A stretch of DNA of 64,000 nucleotides from Alteromonas australica (GCF_000730385.1 NZ_CP008849.1:2728001-2792000), one strand, 5' to 3'; numbered from the stretch's first letter, positions 7,033-19,462 are shown. Program-made: numbers and translations. Notes: generated by a model from the sequence alone, not told the origin.

Positions 7033-10000
7033 ATGGCTATTACACAGTTCTACCTGGGCGATTGGCAAGTCGAACCATCCTCTAATACCTTAAGACTCGG
7101 AAAATTTAAGCGAACCATTGAACCCAAAGCCATGGACGTTTTACTTCTACTTTGCCAGCAAGCTGGTGAGGTAGTAAGTGCCGACGATATTGTACGCCAA
7201 TGTTGGCCCAACTCGCCCGTTGGCGACAACCCCATTCATAAAACCATTACTCAACTACGAAAAGCGTTAGACGACAAAGCCAGTGACCCACTATTTATTG
7301 AAACCATAAGAAAACGTGGGTATAGGGTTATTGCCGATGTGCAGTTTGTAGAAGACGAACAAACCCGTGCAGCAGAGACTAATTGGCAAGGTCAGTCCCC
7401 CTTCCCCGGCTTAACCGCGTTTACCCAGCAAGAAAGCCAAGTGTATTATGGCCGTAACGCCGCAGTGAAAAACTTACTTCACCGACTTGCCGAGCAATGC
7501 AACAGAAAACGCCCTTTTACCTTAATTATTGGCCCCAGTGGTTCAGGTAAAAGCTCGTTAGTGCATGCAGGGTTATTACCCAGGATGTTAAACGAAAAGG
7601 GGGCAAACGGCATACGTGCCTTCGACTACATCAGCATTGATTTTTCCGATATTCGCCCTGCTTACATTATTGAAGAGTTAGCCGCCTGCATGTTGGACTG
7701 GGACATTAATGATGCCCCTATGTTTGAGGGGGAGAGCGCAGACTCTTTAGCGATAAAGCTGACTACTCACCCTGATCAGATTATTCATAACGTAAAAACA
7801 AAGCTAAGCCAGAGCGCCCAGTACAACACCTTGGCCTACCCTTGTTTTGTGATTGTACTAGACCGACTAGAAGCTTATTTAGCCACCTCAGCGGTTAGCG
7901 TTAGCCAGCGAAACGCCGTATTTTCTCTGTTAGACACCTTGTCGCAAAGCGGTATATTTATGATATTGCTGGTATGTAGAAACGACTTTTACCACCAGTT
8001 AGCTGCCTACCCCACCCTAATGAAAAACAAAGAACGGGGCGCGCATTTCGACCTTACCCCACCATCCGCAGGCGAACTTAGCCAAATGATACGCCTACCC
8101 GCCATTGCCGCGGGTTTGAACTGGGAAGAAGACGACAACACAGATGTCACCCTAGACGACATTATTCTTACCGATGCCGCCGCTGAACCCGATTGCTTGC
8201 CTTTGTTGCAATATACGCTGCAAGAACTCTACTTACAGCGAAAAGACAACACGCTACTAGTAAGCACCTATAAGCAATTAGGCGGTATTGAAGGGGCGAT
8301 TGGTCACAAAGCCGAACAACTTTTCCAGCATATGCCAGCTAAGGTACAAACCGCATTAGACCGCGTATTACCCTTGGTAATAACCCTTGCCAACGACGGT
8401 AATACGCTTACCAGCCGCACGGCCCTATGGAGTGAACTTACTAACGATAATGAAAAGCAGTTTGCAACCTTAATGGTAGAAAATCGGTTATTTGTATCGC
8501 ATCTTTACCAAGATAAAGCGTGCTTTAAAGTCGCCCACGAAGCGGTACTTCGCCGCTGGCAGCGAGTACAAACGTGGCTGCGACAACACCAAAGTTCGTT
8601 AGTCAGTAAAAACCGCCTTGAACAGCAAACCAAACAGTGGCTGCAAGACAACAAAAGTAAGGCGTTTTTGCTGACCGAGGGTAAACCCTTAACCGATGCG
8701 CTGGCATTAAAAGGCGACACCAGCTTAAGCCTTTCCCAAGACGAACTTGCCCTCATTAAGGCATCACAAAAAACCGCCCAACGGAAACGAATTATTCGCC
8801 GAGTGACGCTGGCCGCGCTAGCGTGCTTAACGGTAGTTTCATTTGGTGCCATGCTACAAAGTCAGCAGTCCCAACACCTGGCCGAAAGAAAACGGCTAGA
8901 AGCCGAAAATCTAATGGGTTATATGATAGGTGACTTTGCCGATAAACTACGTAGCGTAAAACGCATGGATTTATTGGAAGGCATTAGCGAACAAGCACTG
9001 AGTTATGTTGAACAAGCTCAGCAAGCGAGTGAATATGGATTTTTTACCATTAGCCCGCCAAAAGCCAGTTTCGAACTTCGTTTTCAACATGCGCTTTCAC
9101 TGCAAGCGATGGCCGAAGTACGATTTTACCGAGACGATACTGAAACCGCTAAACAATTGTATGAAGAGGCTGATAAACGTTTAAGTGCATTATTAGAAGA
9201 CCAGCCCAATAACTTCGAATTGCTAAAAGCGGCGGGGGCAAATGCGTTTTGGTTGGGGCAAATAGCATTTGAAGCTCATGACTTGAGCTTTGCTAACATA
9301 CAATTAAAGCGTTACTTAGATTTTAGTGAAAAAATGCTGACGCTAGAGCCTGAAAGTGATATCGCCTTAATGGAAGTAAGCTATGCGACTAACTCCATTG
9401 GCAGTCTCGCCTTTCGTCAATTAGATTTTGTACAAGCACTGTCGTTTTTTGAATCTTCCCTCGCCTACAAGCAACAGATACTTGAAAAGTCAGGGGGATC
9501 AATCTCGGCTGTTACAGCTGTAGCAGACACTTATTCATGGATTGCCTCTGCACTTATAAATCAAGGCAACATTGACATCGCCATATCAGTACTAGAAAAA
9601 GCAGAAAACATATTAACGAAACTGTTAGTCACGAACCCAGGAAACGCAGAGGTTATCGAAACTCTTTATTTTGTAAAATTGAATATTGCCGAAAGCAATG
9701 AGTTTATCAGAAACAGGCTCTTATCGGTAAAAAAATTAGAGGAAGCACAAAACCTACTAGCAAAAATTCTCGAGCAAGACAGTGACAATAGTTTGTGGAA
9801 ATCACATTTTCTGCATGTTAAAACGCTTCTAGAATTTTATCAGTCACTACTTACATCCAATTCATTTCCAAATACTGCAACGTCTAGTATTGCCCTTAAT
9901 GGAGTCTTGAACGAGAATACTCATATTAAAACAAAAACCTATGCCGCTCATTATTTTCAAAATAGTGAACAATGGCAGGTTAGCCAAGACTTGCTAACCT

Positions 10001-10377
10001 CATTGAACAAAGTTCACTCGCTAAAAGACGAAATTCAAGACGATATTCACGCTCAAACCATTAATACCGACGTTTTAATAAACTACACGCAATATTTGTT
10101 AGCCACTATTCGCCAAACCCATCACGAAAGCGGTGAAGATGCAAATAAAGTCCGGAATCAGTGTGAACTCCTATTTATGCTTACAAACAAAGTTATCGGC
10201 CAAAGTCACTACCCTTTGTTTTTGCAAGCTCATGTATTTGCAGGCTACTGCTTAAATAACCAAAGTGCGGTAGCCGAACAACGAAGGCAGCTTGCTTTAA
10301 TGAAAGTACCTCTGCCCCATTATTTTACCAACATCAATAAGGAATTGATAAATGACAACAACACCACCAAATTATAA
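7033..10377 (+). CDS. Winged-helix / STAND NTPase / TM / TPR signalling regulator
   Basis: 1114 residues. Residues 1-105 are an OmpR/CadC-type winged helix (PKAMDVLLLLCQQAGEVVS; HKTITQLRKAL; TIRKRGYRVI). Residues 122-142 carry the SPFPGLTAF...YYGR motif that opens nSTAND1-type NTPases. Walker A is GPSGSGKSS at 167-175, and Walker B-like VIVLDRLEAY lies near 280. A hydrophobic span (about 590-609, TLAALACLTVVSFGAML) precedes a helical, TPR-rich C-terminal region (about 690-1050). The design suggests a membrane-tethered transcription regulator with NTP-driven oligomerisation. It is divergent from hvfA (243-bp gap) and overlaps the next gene by 26 nt. Target and signal are unknown. Confidence 0.85.
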   Translation: MAITQFYLGDWQVEPSSNTLRLGKFKRTIEPKAMDVLLLLCQQAGEVVSADDIVRQCWPNSPVGDNPIHKTITQLRKALDDKASDPLFIETIRKRGYRVIADVQFVEDEQTRAAETNWQGQSPFPGLTAFTQQESQVYYGRNAAVKNLLHRLAEQCNRKRPFTLIIGPSGSGKSSLVHAGLLPRMLNEKGANGIRAFDYISIDFSDIRPAYIIEELAACMLDWDINDAPMFEGESADSLAIKLTTHPDQIIHNVKTKLSQSAQYNTLAYPCFVIVLDRLEAYLATSAVSVSQRNAVFSLLDTLSQSGIFMILLVCRNDFYHQLAAYPTLMKNKERGAHFDLTPPSAGELSQMIRLPAIAAGLNWEEDDNTDVTLDDIILTDAAAEPDCLPLLQYTLQELYLQRKDNTLLVSTYKQLGGIEGAIGHKAEQLFQHMPAKVQTALDRVLPLVITLANDGNTLTSRTALWSELTNDNEKQFATLMVENRLFVSHLYQDKACFKVAHEAVLRRWQRVQTWLRQHQSSLVSKNRLEQQTKQWLQDNKSKAFLLTEGKPLTDALALKGDTSLSLSQDELALIKASQKTAQRKRIIRRVTLAALACLTVVSFGAMLQSQQSQHLAERKRLEAENLMGYMIGDFADKLRSVKRMDLLEGISEQALSYVEQAQQASEYGFFTISPPKASFELRFQHALSLQAMAEVRFYRDDTETAKQLYEEADKRLSALLEDQPNNFELLKAAGANAFWLGQIAFEAHDLSFANIQLKRYLDFSEKMLTLEPESDIALMEVSYATNSIGSLAFRQLDFVQALSFFESSLAYKQQILEKSGGSISAVTAVADTYSWIASALINQGNIDIAISVLEKAENILTKLLVTNPGNAEVIETLYFVKLNIAESNEFIRNRLLSVKKLEEAQNLLAKILEQDSDNSLWKSHFLHVKTLLEFYQSLLTSNSFPNTATSSIALNGVLNENTHIKTKTYAAHYFQNSEQWQVSQDLLTSLNKVHSLKDEIQDDIHAQTINTDVLINYTQYLLATIRQTHHESGEDANKVRNQCELLFMLTNKVIGQSHYPLFLQAHVFAGYCLNNQSAVAEQRRQLALMKVPLPHYFTNINKELINDNNTTKL

Positions 10378-10693
10378 CTACGATGTCACCGTTGACGCAA
10401 ATGGCGCCTTTACCATAACGCCAATAGATGGGGCGCCAGATTCGCCAATTACCGTATCCGTGCCCAATACCACCATTACGTATACGCTAACCGACAACAC
10501 TGCGAGCAATATGGTGTTTGTTTCTCCCGAAATAAGTGACGACCCAAATGGCGATTTAACCTGGCAAGTTACAAACAACGGAAAAAGCATAGTAATTACT
10601 GATTCTGACGCTAGTAAAGAGGACCATATTTGCGTAAAACTGGTTGCGGCGTTTGTTAGCCCAGATCCACAAATTAAAAATGATCCCCTTTAA
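10352..10693 (+). CDS. Small beta-rich cytoplasmic protein with C-terminal DPQIxNxP motif
   Basis: 113 residues without a signal peptide. It consists of alternating beta-strand-like segments (YDVTVDANGAFTITP; ITYTLTDN; LTWQVTNNGKSIVIT) and ends SPDPQIKNDPL. The start lies 26 nt inside the STAND regulator gene, with GGAATTG about 10 nt before the ATG, so translation is probably coupled. The last ten residues match the end of the 156-residue neighbour (CDPQIQNKPV), so both belong to one family. From memory, 'DP-EP family' is a label used for such proteins; this was not checked. No function is assigned. Confidence 0.8.
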   Translation: MTTTPPNYNYDVTVDANGAFTITPIDGAPDSPITVSVPNTTITYTLTDNTASNMVFVSPEISDDPNGDLTWQVTNNGKSIVITDSDASKEDHICVKLVAAFVSPDPQIKNDPL

Positions 10694-10733
10694 AAAATAA
10701 AATCTATGGTTCTCCTTTCTATCTATATTCCCC

Positions 10734-10765
10734 CAACACGCTGAGCCAAACGGCCCAGCGTGTTG
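10734..10765 (+). repeat. CAACACGCTG hairpin, first copy
   Basis: Perfect 10-bp stem (10734-10743 with 10756-10765) with an inner GCC/GGC pair. It is followed by GATTACGC, not T residues, so it is not a classic terminator. The core AACACGCTG recurs in the hairpin after the next gene. Confidence 0.7.
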
Positions 10766-10787
10766 ATTACGCAGTACAGAACAAGGA

Positions 10788-11258
10788 ATGAATACGAAAC
10801 GTTCACAACCACTCTATTTTATTACCGCAACACTCTTATTTTTGCTATCTTTCACCACAAACGTGCACGCCACAAGCGGCGAAACCAATACCCAAATCTT
10901 TACATTACAACTATGGGCACCCGATGAAGTGCCGCCCCCCGATGCCAAACATGTTGAAATTGGTGAGGGTTATTACTACCGCTATACACCAGAAGCCGTT
11001 AGCTTTACTGACAATACCAACCGCAAAGTAAAAATCACTTTCGATACTACCCTCGCCTCACGTTATCAATTTCGCTGGGTAACCGCAACAAGCCCGGGTG
11101 ACGTTACGTTAGAAGAAAAAACTAATACGCTTATGAGGATTGCCATTGATGACGGTAACGACGTGGCAGACGATATTTACCTGGAAGTATGGGTTTTCGA
11201 TACCCAAACCGGCGAACGGTTTATGTGTGACCCGCAAATACAAAACAAACCTGTTTAA
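10788..11258 (+). CDS. Exported beta-rich protein with C-terminal DPQIxNxP motif
   Basis: 156 residues. A clear signal peptide (MNTKRSQPLYFITATLLFLL, cleavage after VHA near residue 28) is followed by a beta-rich body (VKITFDTTLASRYQFRWVTA; IYLEVWVFDTQTGERFMC) and the ending CDPQIQNKPV. AAGGA lies about 5 nt before the ATG. It is the periplasmic counterpart of the 113-residue protein upstream: same C-terminal signature, different compartment. It is the last gene of the module that begins with the STAND regulator. Function unknown. Confidence 0.8.
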   Translation: MNTKRSQPLYFITATLLFLLSFTTNVHATSGETNTQIFTLQLWAPDEVPPPDAKHVEIGEGYYYRYTPEAVSFTDNTNRKVKITFDTTLASRYQFRWVTATSPGDVTLEEKTNTLMRIAIDDGNDVADDIYLEVWVFDTQTGERFMCDPQIQNKPV

Positions 11259-11309
11259 TGACTCATTAAGAGTATTTTTACAAATGAAGTTGTTTTACGT
11301 GTGACGCTC

Positions 11310-11345
11310 AACACGCTGGTCAAATAAGCTCAGCGTGTTTTATCT
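11310..11345 (+). terminator. Terminator with the repeated AACACGCTG stem
   Basis: Stem 11310-11318 / 11331-11339 (AACACGCTG with CAGCGTGTT), 12-nt loop, then TTTTATC on the plus strand. It ends the STAND-regulator operon and reuses the stem sequence of the hairpin at 10734. Confidence 0.75.
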
Positions 11346-11353
11346 ACCTCAAT

Positions 11354-12316
11354 TTACAAAAAACAAATCTGGTCCCTGCCTTGAGACTTAGCTTGATAAA
11401 GTAAGGTATCAGCAGCATTCAATAACGATTCGGTATTGTTGTACCTACCTTCCATTTGAGTGGCCACCCCCATACTTACGGTAAGCTGCGACTCTTTTGT
11501 TACGGCAAATTGGCGGGTACTAAGCTGTGATATATGGCGCTTAATACGAATAGCCAACAACTGTGCTGTTTGCGGTGAACACTGAGGTAACACAAGTGCA
11601 AATTCCTCCCCGCCATAACGGGCTGCCAACGTATCCCGATTAGGCAAACTAAGGGAAATAGTCTCACCTATGCGTTTTAAGCAACGGTCGCCCGCTATGT
11701 GCCCGTACCTATCGTTAAAATTTTTAAAGTGATCAATATCAATAAAGATAATACTAAGAGGAAGATTATCTTGCTCGCAAATATTCCATTGCTTCGTTAA
11801 GTAGTCGGCAAAACGGTGGCGATTGGCAAGGCCGGTTAAATAGTCTGTATTGGCTTTTTGTTTAAGCAAACCGTACTCTGCTTTATGCAAAGTGAGATCA
11901 CGCAAAATACAAAGAAATAATGTATTAGACGAAGACAATTCTTCGGGTAGCGTTGAAATAGACATCTCCACACTGATTGTCGGACTAAGGTCTGCTTTTA
12001 GGTTCAATTCTATAGGTGGTGAAGATATTGGATAGTGGCGCCCCTTTTCTAAACAGTCTATGAGCAGTGTTTGAGACTTCCCTTTTGCGTCAACGACCAA
12101 CTCAAGTAAATTATGACCCAGTAGTCTATCTCGTTGTGCGCCCATTAAATTGGCAACCATAGGATTGAGCATTTCAATGACGCCAGATGAATCAATAACG
12201 ATTACCGCTTCGTTAATAAAGTTTATCATTCGCGCTAATGATGAATCTTGATAAAAGTTAAACAGCTTTGGCGTTGGTCTAGTTTCTTTGTTTTTGTTAA
12301 TCATCGAAGAGAACAT
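11354..12316 (-). CDS. PAS-GGDEF diguanylate cyclase
   Basis: 320 residues. A PAS domain (about 30-145: EAVIVIDSSGVIEMLNPMV) is followed by a GGDEF domain (about 155-320) with DYLTGLANRHRF and the active-site motif RYGGEEF. The GGEEF signature predicts synthesis of c-di-GMP from two GTP. The inhibitory RxxD site is not intact: the four residues at that place read NRDT, so product inhibition through the I-site is unlikely. No membrane segment is seen, so it is probably cytosolic. It is convergent with the STAND module and lies between that module and the rRNA operon. Confidence 0.92.
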   Translation of the reverse strand: MFSSMINKNKETRPTPKLFNFYQDSSLARMINFINEAVIVIDSSGVIEMLNPMVANLMGAQRDRLLGHNLLELVVDAKGKSQTLLIDCLEKGRHYPISSPPIELNLKADLSPTISVEMSISTLPEELSSSNTLFLCILRDLTLHKAEYGLLKQKANTDYLTGLANRHRFADYLTKQWNICEQDNLPLSIIFIDIDHFKNFNDRYGHIAGDRCLKRIGETISLSLPNRDTLAARYGGEEFALVLPQCSPQTAQLLAIRIKRHISQLSTRQFAVTKESQLTVSMGVATQMEGRYNNTESLLNAADTLLYQAKSQGRDQICFL

Positions 12317-12683
12317 CCTTTATTCACCTTTATAGAAATAGTTGATGAAACAAAGATTACGCTTTTTAAATATATGTATCCTTCCGAGCACCTTCGCTTT
12401 TAACACTCTGATTTTTATATAAAATAACCGAAAGGGAAGAGTAAAAAGCGAGTCAAATTAAGTAAAAAAGGCCAAAAGTACAAGAAAATTCTGAAAGAAA
12501 AATTCAATTGGTAGGAACTTTATCGGTAAAGTTTCGACCTTCGACAGGATAAGTATTATTCGTAGCTAGTGGAGGCAGAATACCTGAATAGAAATAAAGT
12601 TAATGGGGTCAGAGTACTTTATTGCGAATATCGTAAAAGTACTCTGACCCCATTATTTTTTCTTTTTATAAACGCCAGAAAGC
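12317..12683. other. Intergenic region between the GGDEF gene and the rRNA operon
   Basis: No gene is supported here. It contains AT-rich DNA, the upstream region of the GGDEF gene and the large inverted repeat at 12601-12655. A 73-codon frame at 12569-12790 spans the palindrome, the terminator and part of the 5S gene and is not credible. Confidence 0.6.
12601..12655. repeat. 20-bp perfect inverted repeat, REP/RAYT-like
   Basis: TAATGGGGTCAGAGTACTTT (12601-12620) is followed by a 15-nt loop and its exact reverse complement (12636-12655). The TGGGGTCAGAGTA core is one I associate with palindromes mobilised by IS200-like REP transposases in marine proteobacteria. No transposase gene is nearby. 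Confidence 0.75.
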
Positions 12684-12712
12684 AAAAAACCCGCCGTAAG
12701 GCGGGTTTCTTT
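12684..12712 (-). terminator. rRNA operon terminator
   Basis: Stem AAACCCGCC/GGCGGGTTT (12687-12695 / 12700-12708) with a 4-nt loop; the minus strand then runs into TTTT. It lies just beyond the 5S 3' end. Confidence 0.9.
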
Positions 12713-12719
12713 AATAGGG

Positions 12720-12836
12720 ACTTGGCAGTGTCCTACTCTCACATGGGGAAACCCCACACTACCATCGGCGCTAATACGTTTCACTTCTGAGTTCGGAATG
12801 GGATCAGGTGGTACCGTATCGCTATGGCTGCCAAGA
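12720..12836 (-). rRNA. rrf: 5S ribosomal RNA
   Basis: About 117 nt on the minus strand, from CTTGGCAGCCATAGCG at the 5' end to CACTGCCAAG at the 3' end, with the conserved internal CCGAACTCAGAAGTGAAACG. The ends pair as helix I. It is the last gene of the operon, about 130 nt after 23S. Confidence 0.96.
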
Positions 12837-12839
12837 AAT

Positions 12840-12907
12840 TTGGTAACAATTTGGGAAAGTTTGATATTAATTCAATCAGTGAGTAACTACTTTTTACTCT
12901 GTCTTGC
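12840..12907 (-). other. 3' arm of the 23S processing stem
   Basis: The 23S-5S spacer contains segments complementary to the 15890-15984 segment on the other side of 23S (for example GAGTAAAAAGTA, GTTACTCA, GATTGA, TTAATATCA, CTTTCC in matching order). This is the arrangement of the RNase III processing stem of pre-23S rRNA. Confidence 0.65.
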
Positions 12908-12966
12908 TTTTAGCTTGTCTTTGCTTACAACGCCAACTTCTCGCGAAGCCTTTTTAGGCGTTGTAT

Positions 12967-15840
<2,874 letters not shown>

Positions 15841-15859
15841 GAGTAAATCCTTCACCCTA

Positions 15860-15883
15860 CCCTACACGACGCTCTTCCGATCT
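15860..15883 (+). other. Illumina adapter sequence embedded in the 23S leader (assembly artefact)
   Basis: 24 consecutive bases equal the 3' end of the TruSeq universal / Read 1 adapter; the last 20 are ACACGACGCTCTTCCGATCT. A match this long to a synthetic oligonucleotide is not expected in a natural rRNA spacer. It sits 20 bp from the mature 23S 5' end, inside a region expected to pair with the 23S 3' flank. Confidence 0.95.
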
Positions 15884-15968
15884 AATTCAAGTCAAGTAGA
15901 GTAAAAAGTACGTCTTTCGACTTCTCAGTTACTCAATTTTGATTGATTACTATTAATATCAGCTTTCC

Positions 15969-15984
15969 AAATTGTTAAAGAACT
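15969..15984 (-). promoter_or_regulatory. boxA antitermination element in the 16S-23S spacer
   Basis: Minus-strand AGTTCTTTAACAATTT matches the rrn boxA consensus (TGCTCTTTAACA) bound by NusB-NusE. It lies just after a hairpin at 15990-16023, giving the boxB-boxA order known from rRNA operons. Confidence 0.85.
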
Positions 15985-15989
15985 ATCGT

Positions 15990-16023
15990 GCAAAATCATG
16001 ACGCTTTTTGTCATGACTTTTGC
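15990..16023 (-). promoter_or_regulatory. boxB-type hairpin in the spacer
   Basis: Stem GCAAAA-TCATGAC / GTCATGA-c-TTTTGC with a 7-nt T-rich loop. The leader copy at 18242-18276 has the same fold with compensating base changes. Confidence 0.7.
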
Positions 16024-16369
16024 GCAAGGAGGACCTACATTACTCTCAAGAGTATTGCGCGTGCTCCCTCAGGGTAAAAAACCCTAATCAATGCTTACTG
16101 AAACAGTAAATATTCATTAGGATTTCGGGTCCAACGTGACACAAATATCAGCTTTCTACCTTAGCCTTTCACTACCGCCAACTTTAGCGAGTAGAAAAAC
16201 CGTCAGGAAGCTCTGCTTCCGGTTAAGCGGCTTTTTCACAACCACTTGCAAAGCAAGTAACGTAAAACCACAACCAATTCGCTTGGTAAAGTTAGTTTGA
16301 ATGCGAGAAGCGCAATGTGCTTTAGCACCTGAGCATCGCAGCGTTCAAAATAACGCAAGCAAGTAGAAT

Positions 16370-16446
<77 letters not shown>

Positions 16447-16463
16447 AGGGTAAAACAAGCAGA

Positions 16464-16539
16464 TGGTGGAGCTAAGCAGGATCGAACTGCTGACCTCCTG
16501 CGTGCAAGGCAGGCGCTCTCCCAGCTGAGCTATAGCCCC
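16464..16539 (-). tRNA. tRNA-Ala (TGC)
   Basis: 76 nt on the minus strand, GGGGCTATAGCTCAGCTGGG at the 5' end, anticodon TGC in CCTTGCACG, GTTCGATC T-loop, encoded ACCA end. It is the first tRNA after 16S; Ala-then-Ile is the reverse of the Ile-Ala order in E. coli. Confidence 0.97.
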
Positions 16540-16620
16540 ATAAGCTTATGTCGTTCTTTATTTTTTAAACAAAACAATCTGTGTAGGCACTGCATCAAGT
16601 GCGTCTTTCGACGTCCTTGG

Positions 16621-18153
<1,533 letters not shown>

Positions 18154-18221
18154 AATATATCGTTAAATATGAATCGTCGTTGTGACACTCTTAACGAGTG
18201 CCCACACAGATTGTCTTGTCT

Positions 18222-18237
18222 AAATTGTTAAAGAACA
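18222..18237 (-). promoter_or_regulatory. boxA antitermination element in the 16S leader
   Basis: Minus-strand TGTTCTTTAACAATTT, one mismatch to the TGCTCTTTAACA boxA core, about 70 nt before the 16S 5' end. Confidence 0.88.
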
Positions 18238-18241
18238 TCGT

Positions 18242-18276
18242 GCAGAATCATGACGTTTTTTTGTCGTGACTTCTGC
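18242..18276 (-). promoter_or_regulatory. boxB-type hairpin in the 16S leader
   Basis: Stem GCAGAA-TCATGAC / GTCGTGA-c-TTCTGC with a T-rich loop, immediately upstream of boxA in transcription order. It pairs like the spacer copy despite base differences. Confidence 0.7.
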
Positions 18277-18400
18277 GCAAGGAGGACCAACATTACTCTC
18301 AGTTGATTCGTTTTCCTTGCTAGCGGACAACCTTGGTCGTCGCAATTCACTAGAAGCATTTTTGCTTCTCAGTGATTAGCCTCTTCCGAAGCGGATGCGT

Positions 18401-18428
18401 ATGTTACAGCGCATCATTTTTTTGTCAA
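18401..18428 (-). promoter_or_regulatory. rRNA promoter, proximal
   Basis: Minus strand TTGACA (18423-18428), 16-nt spacer, TAACAT (18401-18406). Perfect -35 hexamer, moderate -10. Confidence 0.65.
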
Positions 18429-18516
18429 CACTTTTGTTTAAATATTTATTCAAACCAGTTGTTTAACACTCTTCACCTGAGCCGCCTATTCGACGTTCCC
18501 CGTTGAAGAGGCGCGC

Positions 18517-18544
18517 ATTCTACGCATCTAAATAAATACGTCAA
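18517..18544 (-). promoter_or_regulatory. rRNA promoter, distal, with GC-rich discriminator
   Basis: Minus strand TTGACG (18539-18544), 16-nt spacer, TAGAAT (18517-18522), followed by GCGCGCCTC. The 16-bp spacer and GC-rich discriminator are typical of stringently controlled rRNA promoters. Confidence 0.75.
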
Positions 18545-18566
18545 CAGTTTCTACCCATAAAATACA

Positions 18567-18598
18567 AAAAAGGCGCCCAACCGAGCACCTTTTAATCA
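18567..18598 (-). terminator. Terminator after pssA
   Basis: Stem AAAAGGCGC / GCACCTTTT (18568-18576 / 18585-18593, one mismatch); the minus strand then reads TTTTTTG. It insulates the rRNA promoters from pssA transcription. Confidence 0.7.
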
Positions 18599-18652
18599 AT
18601 TTGCTTATTTGTCGTACTACCAAGCAACAATAGACGTTATTTCAAAGTAGAA

Positions 18653-19462
18653 TTACGTGGATTTGTGAGAATCTTCTTGGTTCTCACCTTCATCTTTTGT
18701 CGTCGTTTTAAAGTCAGCATCTTCTTCATGATCGCCCACCACGTCATTTAGTGTGACTTTATCTACCGTTCTGAAGGTATTTATTGGGCCTGCCAATGCA
18801 TACAAAGCAAAGACGATAAAAAGCACGAGTGCGGGTTCAGTAGCAACAATGACGAATATAAGAAGAACAATTAACAAACCTACAAAGGGAACTTTGCCGT
18901 GCCAGTTAACTTCCTTAAACGAATTATATTTAAAGTTGCTCACCATAAGTAGGCCAGATAAACCCGTTACCGCGGCTACAATTAGCCCATAATCGGCGCC
19001 ACTAGCATCGTACTCTACACCCACCCATACGAGACCAGCAACAACCGCTGCGGCGGCAGGGCTGGCTAAACCTTGGAAGAAACGTTTATCGGCAATACCC
19101 ACCTGAGTATTAAACCTTGCCAATCGCAATGCTGCGCCTGCGACATATATAAAGGCCGCTAGCCATCCTAGTTTACCTAATTCGGTCAACCCCCAATTAT
19201 AAGCCACTAGCGCAGGCGCCATACCAAACGAAACCATGTCGGCCATAGAATCGTATTCTGCGCCAAAATCACTTTGCGTGTTAGTCATTCTGGCCACTCT
19301 TCCATCCAGGCCATCAAAGATCATGGCTACGAATATGGCAACTGCTGCTGCTTCAAAGCGTCCGTTCATTGATGACACTACAGCGAAAAAGCCAGAAAAT
19401 AGCCCTGCCGTGGTCAGTAAATTGGGGAGTAAATAAATCCCTTTTCGTTTTTGTTCAGACAT
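18653..19462 (-). CDS. pssA: CDP-diacylglycerol-serine O-phosphatidyltransferase
   Basis: 269 residues, an integral membrane enzyme making phosphatidylserine, the precursor of phosphatidylethanolamine. The CDP-alcohol phosphotransferase motif D-G-x2-A-R-x8-G-x3-D-x3-D is present as DGLDGRVARM followed by GAEYDSMAD (about residues 47-72). Several hydrophobic helices follow, then an acidic, charged cytoplasmic tail (DHEEDADFKTTTKDEGENQE). The PssA of this multi-span type differs from the peripheral E. coli enzyme. It stands alone upstream of the rRNA operon, with its own terminator. Confidence 0.93.
   Translation of the reverse strand: MSEQKRKGIYLLPNLLTTAGLFSGFFAVVSSMNGRFEAAAVAIFVAMIFDGLDGRVARMTNTQSDFGAEYDSMADMVSFGMAPALVAYNWGLTELGKLGWLAAFIYVAGAALRLARFNTQVGIADKRFFQGLASPAAAAVVAGLVWVGVEYDASGADYGLIVAAVTGLSGLLMVSNFKYNSFKEVNWHGKVPFVGLLIVLLIFVIVATEPALVLFIVFALYALAGPINTFRTVDKVTLNDVVGDHEEDADFKTTTKDEGENQEDSHKST

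Larger units (their letters stand above)
15841..16369 (-). other. tRNA-Ile to 23S spacer
   Basis: Gene-free 529 bp spacer. From the 23S side it holds the adapter artefact, the 5' arm of the 23S processing stem (15890-15984), a boxA, a boxB-type hairpin, and AT-rich inverted repeats near 16080-16130 and 16200-16235. No further tRNA is seen. Confidence 0.75.
18154..18566 (-). other. 16S leader and promoter region
   Basis: Gene-free region upstream of 16S. From the promoter side it holds two sigma-70 promoters, a boxB-type hairpin and boxA. About 80 nt (18222-18301) repeat the spacer segment 15969-16050. Confidence 0.8.

Noticed and set aside
8505-8852. 115-codon minus-strand frame
   Set aside because: It is antisense to the STAND regulator and has no motif or ribosome site.
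12569-12790. 73-codon plus-strand frame
   Set aside because: It spans the palindrome, the rRNA terminator and part of 5S rRNA.
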